In this document: piece by piece, positions 17,812 through 27,039 of the stretch
Numbering within the stretch: position 1 is the first letter of the stretch
Layout of the letters: the number at the start of each line of letters is the position of its first letter
NCBI RefSeq assembly: GCF_028561755.1
Contig: NZ_JAQQTD010000001.1
Location: 539,159 to 603,158 of the forward strand
From: Altibacter sp. HG106
GTDB taxonomy: Bacteria; Bacteroidota; Bacteroidia; Flavobacteriales; Flavobacteriaceae
DNA: 64,000 bases
Direction of reading: 5' to 3'
The notes under the pieces: generated by a model
The model's database searches: none
What the model was told of the DNA's origin: nothing
The model's input: only the letters and a program-made list of their open reading frames with translations
Position numbers and translations under genes: made by a program

Positions 17812-18328
17812 AACGACGCAACTCCTCTCTAATAAAATACTCCCATTTCTCTTCTCCTTCAACGATCTTCGAGTGATCACTTTCTTCGTCAAATTGCTCC
17901 TGCATCTCACGGCGTTCTGCTTCAATGCCTTTGTAGATCGCTTCAATTTGAGCTTTGGGATTACCGGTAAAGGTGGCTTCCGACAACCGCTTCCGAAGTT
18001 TTCTCGCAAATAATTCAGAAATATCAAAATGAGTTTGCTCGTGTTTCAGAATATAGTCATTAACGCGTTCCGGAATATACCAGGAGAGTTGTGGGTAGAA
18101 GTTAGACCGGACGGTGTAATCCACCTCCAGTACACCCTCCGACATAACAAACGAATAGGAAAAAGAAATGCCGCTATTGGTACTGGCCACATAGGTACCC
18201 AGTGATTCAGGCACTCCTTGAAAATCATCCCAGGTTAGGGTATTAGCTTCACTCCAAGGTACGCGCTCTACCTCGGTATCATTTGGAAACGAAAAAAATA
18301 AAAGAAGCGCGGGGAGCAAAAACTTCAT
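17795..18328 (-). CDS. DUF922-type secreted metalloprotease-like protein
   Basis: 177 residues. A short hydrophobic N-terminus (MKFLLPALLLFFSFP) suggests export. The zinc-binding helix is H96-E97-Q-T-H100 in YILKHEQTHFDISELFARKL, the DUF922 hallmark, preceded by WSEANTLTWDDFQG, which is also typical. The C-terminal third is a charged helix rich in Glu. The family is a predicted zinc-dependent peptidase with unknown substrate. It has its own TACTTTTG promoter element and overlaps the DUF3820 gene. Confidence 0.87.
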   Translation of the reverse strand: MKFLLPALLLFFSFPNDTEVERVPWSEANTLTWDDFQGVPESLGTYVASTNSGISFSYSFVMSEGVLEVDYTVRSNFYPQLSWYIPERVNDYILKHEQTHFDISELFARKLRKRLSEATFTGNPKAQIEAIYKGIEAERREMQEQFDEESDHSKIVEGEEKWEYFIREELRRYGRWK

Positions 18329-18369
18329 TAACTAGTCGATCTATTAGGGAGTTAAGTACTAAACGGCGA

Positions 18370-18377
18370 CAAAAGTA
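18370..18377 (-). promoter_or_regulatory. TACTTTTG -7 element for DUF922-DUF3820
   Basis: A perfect TAnnTTTG on the minus strand, 41 bases before the DUF922 ATG, in the short gap after the osmC-like gene. Confidence 0.55.
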
Positions 18378-18384
18378 CTATATT

Positions 18385-18792
18385 TTATTGATTCCAGTGA
18401 AAGACGATAACTTTTTCGATATCAGGATGAAGACTATAGTGTACCGGGCAGGTGTTGGCGGTACGCTCTAGAAGTGTTCGATGCTTTTCTGAAGTTTCTT
18501 TCGGAAGCTGCAGCACTACTTCAATTTTCGAAATACGTCGTGGGTTTGAAGCCATCGATTTGGTGACGGTGGCGGTACTTCCGGAAAGAGAAACCTCCAT
18601 ATCGCGTGCTTTGATGCCCATAACGGTTAGCATGCAATTGGCCAGACCGGTCGCTACCGTATCGGTGGGTGAAAAAGCTTCCCCTTTTCCTTGATTATCT
18701 ATAGGCGCGTCGGTAATGTATTTATTGCCAGACCTTAGATGTTCACATTCGGTTCGCAGTTCGCCGAGATAGGTTACTTTAGAGGTACTCAT
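18385..18792 (-). CDS. OsmC/Ohr family peroxiredoxin-like protein
   Basis: 135 residues. The two redox cysteines are C53 (GLANCMLTVMG) and C115 (NTCPVHYSL), the arrangement used by OsmC/Ohr enzymes to reduce organic hydroperoxides. The N-terminal strand region TECEHLRSGNKYITDAP fits the OsmC subgroup rather than Ohr. It is a cytoplasmic homodimer by family. The ATG overlaps the stop of the LysM protein gene (ATGA), so it is translationally coupled as third gene of guaA-LysM-osmC. Confidence 0.9.
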   Translation of the reverse strand: MSTSKVTYLGELRTECEHLRSGNKYITDAPIDNQGKGEAFSPTDTVATGLANCMLTVMGIKARDMEVSLSGSTATVTKSMASNPRRISKIEVVLQLPKETSEKHRTLLERTANTCPVHYSLHPDIEKVIVFHWNQ

Positions 18793-20708
18793 TCTACCAC
18801 CTCCAAATCTAGATTTTTGTTGTACCGAATAATGTACAAGGCCTGATTCTGGTAGCCGGAGAAGAATTTTTTATTATATCGAAACTTATTCCCAATGTAC
18901 TCGGTTTCGTAATCACTCTTTACCGCGTCATACATATCGTCATCGGTGGAAGCCAAGCGCAGTAAAATATCATAGGTAATATCGAACCCGCGCACGGCAA
19001 ACCTATTGGGCATTACGCCGTATTTATTCTTATAGCTCACCAAGAATGGTTCTTTTTCGTCCAGTTGATAATGCTTGCTAATGGAGGGAAAAGTAAAGCT
19101 TAAATTGGCCAGGTGCATGTTACTGATATCGTCATAATCGTATACGTCCCCCTTATCTAGGGTGAACAATCGCAAGCGATAGGTTTCGGGCATACCGTTT
19201 AACAATCCAACAACATTACTCACTAGGACCGGGTCTGAGGATTCTAAGATCACCCAGTTCTCTTTCCCAGTGGTATCTAGTTTTCCAGCGATATCGGTTT
19301 GATATAGAAACCCTTTTTCTCGTGGCATGATGGATTTGACCTGTGGAATTATTTCTAGTACCGCGGTCTTGCTCGCCTGATGACGTTTGTCTGTGATGAG
19401 TAACACGTTTTTGTCGGCAGTATTTCGCTCGAGGTAATCAAGCATGGCTTCCTTGAGCATGTCATCTGTAGGCAGCGTTTGAAACAAATTCGAACTAAGG
19501 TCGATGTTTCGATTACTCAGCGGAGAAAAAACCGGAACATTATCTCGTTTTAGGTCGGCTGCAGCACGTTCTACGTTTTTTTGAAGTAACGGACCAATAA
19601 CGGCTTGGGTATTTTGTAAGTTATTGGCACCAATAATCGAGCGCACGCGCTGTTCGCTAGCTTCGGTATCAAACACTTGAAGATTTACGGAGATTCCCTG
19701 ATCCTTGGCAAATTCGGCTGCCATCAACACGCCACTGTAAAAATCAAGGGCTACACGAACTGTGCGTTGTTGTTTTAATATCGATTCCCGTTGCGATGTG
19801 GAATCGGAGGTAACACGATTCAACATAAAAGGAAGCATTACCGCCAGGCGCTTGGTATCGCGATTGGTGATAGAACGCTCTAAATCTATGGTTCCCAATG
19901 CCTCACCGGTCTCGGTGCTGTTCTCCTTCGGAATTTTTAAGATCATCCCCTCTTTGAGACCGTTTTTCGCGTAAGGATTCAAGGCGACGATTTCTTCTTC
20001 TGAAAGCCCTAACTTCACCTTCAAACGATAGAATCCCTCTTTAGGTTGTACTTCGTAAAAATCAAACTCGTTCTCTTCAATCACTGCTGAAGTCACCACC
20101 GCTTCTTCCTTTACGGTTAGCGTATATCCAATAGGGAGGTTCTCCGGAAGTTCAGGATTTAATGCCCGTAATTCGGCGAGTGTTAATCCATATTTTCTAG
20201 CGATGCCAAAAGAGGTCTCTTTCGGCTGTACCACGTGAACCGGCCCAGAAGTTTCCGAATTTGAGGCATTGGAATTATCATCGGTCACCACCGTAGGTTT
20301 GGTACCGACAGGAATTTGGAGTTTTTCTCCTTTTTTAAGTTGCGCCGCGTATAAGTGTTTGTTATACTTTTTGATTTCGTCAACGGTGGTATTGTATTCT
20401 TGCGCTATGCTAAACAGTGTTTCTTTTCGCTGCACGCGATGCGTTTTGAACGAGCGTCCTTCTTCGGTTGTTATTTTTTCTGCCGTACTTGGTAAGATCA
20501 AAACACTGTTTGCGCTGATCCCTTCGCGCGCATCTGGATTTAGGCGATAAATGGCATTTTCAGAAAGACCGTATTCTTTGGCGATACTGTAAATAGTTTC
20601 CCCTTGCTGTACGCGATGGGTTTTGTAGGTGCTTTGAGAAGGTTGCGAGTAGCTTCCGCAGCCCATACCAATTACACATACCAAGGCGATGAAGAGTGTG
20701 TATCTCAT
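18789..20708 (-). CDS. LysM-repeat protein with a periplasmic-binding-protein-like domain
   Basis: 639 residues from the ATG at 20708. In-frame upstream starts at 20744-20750 would overlap guaA and hide the signal MRYTLFIALVCVIGMGCGS, which looks like a lipoprotein signal (Cys17). Four LysM-type modules follow (THRVQQGETIYSIAKEYGL, THRVQRKETLFSIAQEYN, VHVVQPKETSFGIARKYGL, and a fourth in YEVQPKEGFYRLKVKLGL), binding peptidoglycan glycan strands. Residues ~290-639 resemble the type I periplasmic-binding fold (LAVMLPFMLNR, AVIGPLLQKNVERAA), as in LpoA-type activators. A cell-wall role is likely. It lies 32 bases after guaA. Confidence 0.85.
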   Translation of the reverse strand: MRYTLFIALVCVIGMGCGSYSQPSQSTYKTHRVQQGETIYSIAKEYGLSENAIYRLNPDAREGISANSVLILPSTAEKITTEEGRSFKTHRVQRKETLFSIAQEYNTTVDEIKKYNKHLYAAQLKKGEKLQIPVGTKPTVVTDDNSNASNSETSGPVHVVQPKETSFGIARKYGLTLAELRALNPELPENLPIGYTLTVKEEAVVTSAVIEENEFDFYEVQPKEGFYRLKVKLGLSEEEIVALNPYAKNGLKEGMILKIPKENSTETGEALGTIDLERSITNRDTKRLAVMLPFMLNRVTSDSTSQRESILKQQRTVRVALDFYSGVLMAAEFAKDQGISVNLQVFDTEASEQRVRSIIGANNLQNTQAVIGPLLQKNVERAAADLKRDNVPVFSPLSNRNIDLSSNLFQTLPTDDMLKEAMLDYLERNTADKNVLLITDKRHQASKTAVLEIIPQVKSIMPREKGFLYQTDIAGKLDTTGKENWVILESSDPVLVSNVVGLLNGMPETYRLRLFTLDKGDVYDYDDISNMHLANLSFTFPSISKHYQLDEKEPFLVSYKNKYGVMPNRFAVRGFDITYDILLRLASTDDDMYDAVKSDYETEYIGNKFRYNKKFFSGYQNQALYIIRYNKNLDLEVVE

Positions 20709-20740
20709 AAGAAGTGTTGCAGTTATTTCGGTTTTATTGA

Positions 20741-22270
20741 TCATTCCCACTCAATGGTAGCGGGCGGTTTTGAGCTAATGTCGTACACTACTCTATTAAC
20801 GCCTTTTACTCGGTTTATTATATGATTACTCGTTTCTTGTAAAAATTCATAGGGTAAATTTACCCAATCTGCCGTCATCCCATCGGTAGATTCAACGGCT
20901 CGCAACGCGACAACTTGTTCGTAGGTGCGTTCGTCTCCCATCACTCCCACGCTTTGGACCGGTAGCAATATAGCACCTGCCTGCCACACACTGTCGTAGA
21001 GCTCCCATTTTCTAAGACCGTTGATAAAAATCGCGTCTACTTCTTGTAAGATACGAACTTTTTCGGCAGTGATATCTCCCAAGATCCGAATCGCCAATCC
21101 AGGTCCCGGAAATGGGTGTCGCCCCAATAAATTTTTGTCCATTTCCATTTCGGCACCCACACGACGCACCTCATCTTTGAAGAGCATCCGAAGCGGTTCT
21201 ACAATTTTCAACTTCATAAAGTCGGGCAATCCGCCCACGTTGTGATGTGACTTAATAGTAACGGAGGGACCATTAACAGATACACTCTCGATCACATCAG
21301 GATAAATCGTTCCTTGTGCCAACCAATCGACGCCTTGAATGGCGGTTGCCTCATCATCAAACACCTCGATAAATACCTTCCCTATAATCTTCCGTTTAGT
21401 TTCAGGGTCGCTCACGCCCTTTAATGCTTCCAAGAAGCGTGCCGAGGCATCCACACCCTTTACATTCAACCCCATGTCTTTGTATTGCATGAGGACATCA
21501 CTAAATTCGTTCTTCCGAAGGAGTCCGTTATTCACAAAAATACAGTACAGATTTTCCCCAATAGCCTGATGCAATAGCATTGCCGCGACGGAGGAATCCA
21601 CGCCTCCGCTAAGCCCCAGTACTACTTTCCCGTCTCCCACTTGATCCTTCAAGGCTTGCACCGTGGTATCTACGAAAGCTGCCGGCGTCCACGAATGTTC
21701 GACACCCGCAATACGGGTTAAGAAATTGTCTAATAATTGGCGGCCCTGGGTCGTATGATAGACTTCCGGATGAAATTGGATGGCATAGGTATGCTCTCCT
21801 TCAATTCGATAGGCTGCATTCAATACATCTGCCGTACTAGCCAGTCGGATGCCCCCTTCGGGAAGGGTCGCGATGGTATCGCTATGACTCATCCAAACCT
21901 GAGAACCTTCCGCAATATTTTCGAATAAGGACTCTTCCGCTTTGATCATGCTGAGCTTGGCGCGGCCGTATTCACGAATGTTACTCGGTTCGACACTCCC
22001 CCCGTTAAAATGGGCGAGGTACTGCGCGCCGTAACAAACCGCTAAGATCGGTTTGTGACCTTTTATTTGAGAAAGATCGGGATGCGGCGCATCCTCGGCG
22101 CGCACCGAAAACGGACTCCCCGAGAGAATGACTGCTTTGAATTCCGAAAGATCTTCTGGAATGTTATGGTAAGGATGAATTTCGCAGTAGATGTTGAGTT
22201 CACGAACCCGCCTGGCGATGAGTTGGGTGTACTGCGATCCAAAGTCTAGAATAAGGACGTTGTTTTGCAT
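20741..22270 (-). CDS. guaA: GMP synthase (glutamine-hydrolysing)
   Basis: 509 residues from the ATG at 22270 ([25 protein letters not shown]). An in-frame TTG two codons upstream lies inside the -7 box and is rejected. The class I glutamine amidotransferase domain has nucleophile Cys in [11 protein letters not shown] and QFHPEV. The ATP-PPase domain has [16 protein letters not shown], and the C-terminal dimerisation domain ends [13 protein letters not shown]. It aminates XMP to GMP. The promoter sits so close to the start (3 bases) that the mRNA may be leaderless. Confidence 0.98.
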   Translation of the reverse strand: MQNNVLILDFGSQYTQLIARRVRELNIYCEIHPYHNIPEDLSEFKAVILSGSPFSVRAEDAPHPDLSQIKGHKPILAVCYGAQYLAHFNGGSVEPSNIREYGRAKLSMIKAEESLFENIAEGSQVWMSHSDTIATLPEGGIRLASTADVLNAAYRIEGEHTYAIQFHPEVYHTTQGRQLLDNFLTRIAGVEHSWTPAAFVDTTVQALKDQVGDGKVVLGLSGGVDSSVAAMLLHQAIGENLYCIFVNNGLLRKNEFSDVLMQYKDMGLNVKGVDASARFLEALKGVSDPETKRKIIGKVFIEVFDDEATAIQGVDWLAQGTIYPDVIESVSVNGPSVTIKSHHNVGGLPDFMKLKIVEPLRMLFKDEVRRVGAEMEMDKNLLGRHPFPGPGLAIRILGDITAEKVRILQEVDAIFINGLRKWELYDSVWQAGAILLPVQSVGVMGDERTYEQVVALRAVESTDGMTADWVNLPYEFLQETSNHIINRVKGVNRVVYDISSKPPATIEWE

Positions 22271-22273
22271 AGG

Positions 22274-22281
22274 CAAAAATA
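22274..22281 (-). promoter_or_regulatory. TATTTTTG -7 element abutting the guaA start
   Basis: A perfect TAnnTTTG on the minus strand with its last base four positions before the A of the ATG. With the usual 4-7 base distance to the transcription start, transcription would begin at or inside the start codon. Confidence 0.55.
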
Positions 22282-22431
22282 GGATGTTTTTTTATTGTCA
22301 TAGGAATATTCCCGAATGAATTTCCACAAAAAACGTAAAAAACAGAAAGCGATCGTTCTTGGCTCGTTAAACATTTGCTAAATACACTTTAACAAAATTA
22401 GAGTGGGTCTCTTTTCTAGTACATTTAAATT

Positions 22432-24255
22432 ATGATTGAAAAACAACGAATTGATACGATTTGCAATCATCTCGAAAAAGAAGTTCCTGTAAATGAAGTG
22501 CTCCCGGAGGGAGGCTACCTTCATATTGATAAGTTGCTACCCTTTATTTGTGTGTATCGGTTTAAGGAACCGGATGCTTTTTTTTCGGGATTACTAAAAA
22601 CACAGGCGTCTTTTTTGGTGGTGAAAGACACTGTAGATATTACTGAACTATTAGCCTGTTTATCGACCACTGTTTCTGAAAAATTAAATGCCTTTCTAAT
22701 CATAGAGATGTGGCCGTTGCGAAAGGATCACGAAGCCGAATTCGAAATTTACTGCCCGGAAGGTAAGGCCCCGGCCACTATTGCTGCTTTGAAAGAAGGC
22801 TTTAACGAAATGCGAGTGATCTACCCTGAGGTCTCCACCAAGATCTATAATACTCATCAGCGTCATCCCGAACACCTCTCGGCACTGCTCGATTTAGAAG
22901 CGTCTAAGGCGAGCGGGAGTTTGATCATCGGTCTGGGAGTACCCACCATTTACGAACGCCCGGAGGAGAATGAAGTGTACTCTATTTTTTATCGAAAGTT
23001 TTATTCGCGCTTTTCTGAAATCGTCAAGCGGGCTGTGTATGAATTTATTCGTGTTCAAACCTCCAACCCCTATGAGCACTATTTGATGTTGGGAAAAACC
23101 AATCTTGATAAAATTACCCTCGAAGCCGATGAGGCCCTGGCCGAGATAAGCGAAGGCATGTCGTTTCTACTGCGCACCACCCCGGTGAACAGCACCCAGC
23201 AATGGGAGGCGTTCAAAGCGAATGGTTTTCAGAAAAAACCGGCTTTTACATACCGACTCATTCCCTTGGATCCCGAACAAGAAAAACGAAAACTTTACGA
23301 TATCTCCATCGACAAAATAGACGATCCTACGATCTCGTATATTCTTCGCGATAAGCGCCTGGAAATCGAGAAACAGCTCACTATGCTCGAGGAGCGAGGA
23401 ACCGATAGCTTTCGATTTATCGGAGAAAGCCTCTATGGAAAGGTCCAGGAACAAACTTTGGAAGAAGCCCGAAAAATCTTAAAAAAGTTTCCTCAAGGCG
23501 AAAACCAACAGGCCAAAGAGCGCTACGATTGTCACGCGTTTGCGGCACATGCGCAGGAAGAATTGGACTATTATCAAGAGCAATTTCCGCAGCAGCAGTT
23601 AACCATAGAAATCCGCAACGACATTGCCGGCATCATGGTTTCTGAAACCCAGCTATTTATTAGCAGCGACCTATCGACCGATGCTGATCGTTGCGATGCT
23701 TTGATACAGCACGAAATTGGCACCCACATTCTCACCTATTGCAATGGAAGGTCGCAACCACTTCGGCAAATGTATACTGGCTTCGCAGGTTACGATCAAC
23801 TTCAGGAAGGCTTGGCGGTACTGGCCGAAATTCTGGTGGACGGAATCACCGTAAACCGAATGCGACTTTTGGCAGGGCGTGTGTTGGCAGCCGACTCCAT
23901 GGTGAAAGGCGCCAACTTTCTAAAAACCTTCACCATGTTGCATCAGAAATATAACTTTCCGGAGAAAACAGCCTATTACATTAGCATGCGTATCTATCGA
24001 GGCGGTGGACTTACCAAAGATGCCGTATACCTTGCAGGATTGCTAGACGTCTTGGCATACCTACAAGATGGAGGCGCCCTGGAAACGCTCTATACCGGAA
24101 AATTCAATGTGAATCACGTTCCTTTGGTAGAAGAGTTGTTACATCGACAAGTACTACGAAAACCGGTGTTGCCACGCTTTTTAGAACGTACGTCCGTTCA
24201 GAAAAAATTAAAAGAACTTCGCAACGGAGTTGCACTTACTGACTTATTAAACTAA
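22432..24255 (+). CDS. DUF1704 / QEGLA-motif metallopeptidase (MATCAP-like), linked to an ATP-grasp ligase
   Basis: 607 residues without a signal peptide. The zinc helix is H427-E428-I-G-T-H432 (HExxxH), followed by LQEGLAVLAEILVDG with E459 as likely third ligand. This is the 'flavohemoglobin expression-modulating QEGLA motif' family (DUF1704), to which the eukaryotic tubulin-detyrosinating carboxypeptidase MATCAP/KIAA0895 belongs. The N-terminal ~340 residues are family-specific, with LIIGLGVPTIYERPEENEVYSIFYRKFYSRFSEIVKRAVYEF. By family a C-terminal carboxypeptidase-type activity is plausible; bacterial substrates are unknown and a true link to flavohemoglobin is doubtful. The ATP-grasp gene starts 7 bases after the stop. 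Confidence 0.88.
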   Translation: MIEKQRIDTICNHLEKEVPVNEVLPEGGYLHIDKLLPFICVYRFKEPDAFFSGLLKTQASFLVVKDTVDITELLACLSTTVSEKLNAFLIIEMWPLRKDHEAEFEIYCPEGKAPATIAALKEGFNEMRVIYPEVSTKIYNTHQRHPEHLSALLDLEASKASGSLIIGLGVPTIYERPEENEVYSIFYRKFYSRFSEIVKRAVYEFIRVQTSNPYEHYLMLGKTNLDKITLEADEALAEISEGMSFLLRTTPVNSTQQWEAFKANGFQKKPAFTYRLIPLDPEQEKRKLYDISIDKIDDPTISYILRDKRLEIEKQLTMLEERGTDSFRFIGESLYGKVQEQTLEEARKILKKFPQGENQQAKERYDCHAFAAHAQEELDYYQEQFPQQQLTIEIRNDIAGIMVSETQLFISSDLSTDADRCDALIQHEIGTHILTYCNGRSQPLRQMYTGFAGYDQLQEGLAVLAEILVDGITVNRMRLLAGRVLAADSMVKGANFLKTFTMLHQKYNFPEKTAYYISMRIYRGGGLTKDAVYLAGLLDVLAYLQDGGALETLYTGKFNVNHVPLVEELLHRQVLRKPVLPRFLERTSVQKKLKELRNGVALTDLLN

Positions 24256-24262
24256 TCAACCT

Positions 24263-25303
24263 ATGAAAATCGCTTTTATCATAAATGATCACGCCACTGA
24301 AAAACCCAATTACACCACACCTGCCCTGGGGTTTGCGGCCTACAAACGAGACCATGATGTCTACTTTATTGGTGTGGGAGAATTGGCCTATTCTTCCGAA
24401 GGACACATGACGGCTCGATGTAAAACGATCAAAAACCGAAACTTCAAAACCCAGAAAACCTATTTTAAAGCGGTTCAGAAAGAATCCTTCACACGAATTA
24501 CTTCCGAAGAGTTAGATGTACTGTTCTTACGAAACGATCCCTCCAATGAAATCAACGAACGCGAGTGGGCCCAAAACGCCGCCTTTATCTTTGGCGGTAT
24601 TGCCAGTAACGATCGGGTGCTGGTGGTCAATCACCCCAAAAGTCTCGCAGGCGCCGTAAATAAAATGTACTTTCAGCACTTTCCGGAAGTATTGCGACCC
24701 AAGACCATCATAACTCGCGACCCGCAAGAGATCAAGGAGTTTTTTAAGTCTCAGAAGCAAAAGATGATTCTCAAACCACTGCAGGGTTCGGGCGGAAAAA
24801 ATGTGTTTTTGATGAACAAGAAAAACGAACAAAACCTGAATCAAACCATCGACGCCATTGCCCGAGATGGTTTTATCATCGCGCAAGAATACCTACCCGA
24901 AGCTAAAAAAGGCGATATTCGCTTGTTCTTGATGAATGGCGAACCCCTTCAGTCTAATGGAAAGTACGCCATCATGCAGCGTGTGAATGCTTCGTCGGAC
25001 ATTCGAAGTAATATTCATGCCGGCGGAAAACCGGAAAAGGTAAAAATGACCGATCAGATTATGGAACTGGCCGAGATCGTTCGCCCCAAATTAGTGCAGG
25101 ATGGCATGTTCTTGGTAGGCATCGACATTGTAGGAAATAAACTCATGGAAATCAATGTGTTTAGCCCCGGAGGCCTCAATGTCATGGGACAAATGTATAA
25201 GGTAGATTTCGCTACCGAGGTGATCAAATCCTTAGAACAGAAGGTGTATTACAACAAAACGTACGACAACTATTTATTTAACAGTCGCCTCGCCACGCTT
25301 TAG
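24263..25303 (+). CDS. ATP-grasp ligase annotated as glutathione synthetase-like
   Basis: 346 residues. The N-terminal ~130 residues are a pre-ATP-grasp domain (MKIAFIINDHATEKPNYTT). The ATP-grasp core shows K171 in MILKPLQGSGGKNVF, the loop KKGDIRLFLMNGEPL, and the Mg-binding acidic/Asn pair in MEINVFSPGGLNVMG. The family joins a carboxylate to an amine with ATP, as GshB or RimK do. No gshA/gshF is in view and a bacillithiol gene (bshC) is adjacent, so true glutathione synthesis is unlikely. Pairing with a MATCAP-like peptidase suggests adding and removing an amino acid or peptide on some target (inference). The stop overlaps convergent bshC by four bases. Confidence 0.85.
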   Translation: MKIAFIINDHATEKPNYTTPALGFAAYKRDHDVYFIGVGELAYSSEGHMTARCKTIKNRNFKTQKTYFKAVQKESFTRITSEELDVLFLRNDPSNEINEREWAQNAAFIFGGIASNDRVLVVNHPKSLAGAVNKMYFQHFPEVLRPKTIITRDPQEIKEFFKSQKQKMILKPLQGSGGKNVFLMNKKNEQNLNQTIDAIARDGFIIAQEYLPEAKKGDIRLFLMNGEPLQSNGKYAIMQRVNASSDIRSNIHAGGKPEKVKMTDQIMELAEIVRPKLVQDGMFLVGIDIVGNKLMEINVFSPGGLNVMGQMYKVDFATEVIKSLEQKVYYNKTYDNYLFNSRLATL

Positions 25304-26895
25304 AGCGCCAATACGGTAAACTCCTCTTCCAAAGGATCAAGTTGCGCTTTCAACACCTCAAACAATTGCGGACCATATGCTTCGTAGAACTCTGAAAAGT
25401 TGACGGTGCGCTCTTGTAGGTTTCCGTTTGGAAAAAGCGTGTCTTGAAGAAGGGTGAGTCGGTTGAGTTCGTCTGCCAATTTTCGTTTCTGGGCCTTTAG
25501 AAGTCGTTTTTCTAAATGATCCAGGCCGTTCAACTGTTTTTTTTCCTGAGCTCCCACCGCACCCAAAAATGACGCGTCGGTTTGTTCGGCCAAGCTGTAT
25601 AGGGCTTTAAATTGCTCCTGCAAATGCTTCCGTTGCGGAGAGAAGTCGATATCAATAGAGGAAATTTTGCGGGTGTGTTGGGTTTCTAAGGCATGCTGCG
25701 GAAGGAATAGAGACTTCATATCGACCTCAAGTTTCTGTAATTTATCTGCGATCTTTACCGAAGAAAGTACTACCGAATTCCGAAGCAACAACATAGGGAA
25801 GGGCACTGAAACGGTAGAAAAATACGCCTTCAGTTGAAGCCAATAGGCCAGCTCGCCCCCTCCTCCAATATAACAGAGGTTGGGCAGAATCACTTCCTGA
25901 TACAGTGGCCGCAGTAAGGCGTTGGGTGAAAAACGTTCGGGGTGATCTTCCAGTTCCTTGACGAGTGCCTCTTTAGTAAAACGCAACTCGGTGTCCATTA
26001 CAAAAAAATCATCCTCGCGCTGCACGATCCGCTCTCGAAGTCCGTTTTTAATGTAAAACAAATTGATTTCACGAGGATGCACTTGCTCTGGATACCCCAG
26101 AGAAGTAAGTCGCTCGGTAGTTTTCGAAACCTCAGAAAAGGCGGTTTGTTCCAACAGTTCTTGTTTTGCATAAGGTGTGAAAACCGACTTCAACGCGGTG
26201 TCATCACCATCTACTATGACCAATCCATATTCTTTGAATAGCTCATTAGCAATGTATCGCGTGGCATCAGCGAGAGTGTTGTGCTGAACATATCCCGTTT
26301 CAAACCAGCGCAATAATTGCCGGGCGTGGTCACTAGAACCAAATTCCTTCTTTAAGACCGTTGATAATTCTTGAAGACCTTCGGTTGACAACCGACCTAC
26401 CGGCCCGCTGGCAGCTACTTCCCAAGCTACTTTTTTTCCCCGAGTACGGAAATAATTGATCTCTTCAAAATCATGATCTTCCGTCGCCATCCAATAGACA
26501 GGTACAAAATGATAGTCAGGATATTTTTTACGGAGCGCTTCGGAAAGATTGATGGTAGAAAAAATCTTGTACAGAAAATACAGCGGTCCCGTAAACAGAT
26601 TGAGTTGATGCCCTGTGGTAACTGTAAAGGTGGTGGGTGCAGCCAAAGCCGAAATATTGTCTTGTGTTGTCTGAGACGTGGTAACACCTTTGTATTGCTG
26701 CTGAAGCGATTGCACCAGTGTTTCCCTTGTCGCTTTCGAAAAACACGCTTCTTTTTCGGAAAGTTGCGCCTGTGCATTTTCTAAACTCGGGTAGCGATGA
26801 TAAAACTCCTGAAGCGCATCTTTTTGACGAATATAATCACATATGAAGGAGGAAAAATATCCTGTTTCAGCGTACGGAATTGTAGTTTTAGTCAT
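25300..26895 (-). CDS. bshC: Bacillithiol biosynthesis cysteine-adding enzyme
   Basis: 531 residues, the usual BshC length. The N-terminus TTIPYAETGYFSSFICDYI and the core TVTTGHQLNLFTGPLYFLYKIFSTINLSE...FVPVYWMATEDHDFEEINYF are diagnostic, as is YIGGGGELAYWLQLK further on. BshC is the putative ligase adding cysteine to glucosaminyl-malate, the last step of bacillithiol synthesis. bshA and bshB are not in the window. The promoter TATTTTTG lies 22 bases upstream, and the gene is divergent from the M14 peptidase. Confidence 0.95.
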   Translation of the reverse strand: MTKTTIPYAETGYFSSFICDYIRQKDALQEFYHRYPSLENAQAQLSEKEACFSKATRETLVQSLQQQYKGVTTSQTTQDNISALAAPTTFTVTTGHQLNLFTGPLYFLYKIFSTINLSEALRKKYPDYHFVPVYWMATEDHDFEEINYFRTRGKKVAWEVAASGPVGRLSTEGLQELSTVLKKEFGSSDHARQLLRWFETGYVQHNTLADATRYIANELFKEYGLVIVDGDDTALKSVFTPYAKQELLEQTAFSEVSKTTERLTSLGYPEQVHPREINLFYIKNGLRERIVQREDDFFVMDTELRFTKEALVKELEDHPERFSPNALLRPLYQEVILPNLCYIGGGGELAYWLQLKAYFSTVSVPFPMLLLRNSVVLSSVKIADKLQKLEVDMKSLFLPQHALETQHTRKISSIDIDFSPQRKHLQEQFKALYSLAEQTDASFLGAVGAQEKKQLNGLDHLEKRLLKAQKRKLADELNRLTLLQDTLFPNGNLQERTVNFSEFYEAYGPQLFEVLKAQLDPLEEEFTVLAL

Positions 26896-26917
26896 ATACT
26901 CGGTTGGATAGCAGTGT

Positions 26918-26925
26918 CAAAAATA
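26918..26925 (-). promoter_or_regulatory. TATTTTTG -7 element for bshC
   Basis: A perfect TAnnTTTG on the minus strand, 22 bases before the bshC ATG, in the divergent gap with the M14 peptidase. Confidence 0.6.
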
Positions 26926-27007
26926 ATTAACTTTCGGCGTACTCGCCCTAAAATAACGTTAATACCTCGCCTTGGAATTTGGTTACCTCCTTTTCACAGA
27001 GAAAATG

Positions 27008-27015
27008 TATCTTTA
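27008..27015 (+). promoter_or_regulatory. TATCTTTA, near-consensus -7 element for the M14 peptidase
   Basis: One mismatch to TAnnTTTG, 24 bases before the ATG at 27040. It supports the downstream ATG over the long upstream extension through the bshC gene. Confidence 0.45.
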
Positions 27016-27039
27016 TCTGCTCATCATAAAATACAATTC

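Noticed and set aside
17812..18027. N-terminal extension of the DUF3820 gene
   Set aside because: It overlaps the DUF922 coding sequence in another frame, is Lys/Arg/Ser-rich without family similarity, and DUF3820 proteins are short.
22432..24255. Flavohemoglobin regulation as the function of the QEGLA protein
   Set aside because: The family name is historical; no flavohemoglobin gene is near, and the zinc-peptidase motif is a better guide.
26797..27039. 81-codon N-terminal extension of the M14 peptidase
   Set aside because: It is antisense to the start of bshC and would bury the signal peptide that begins at 27040.
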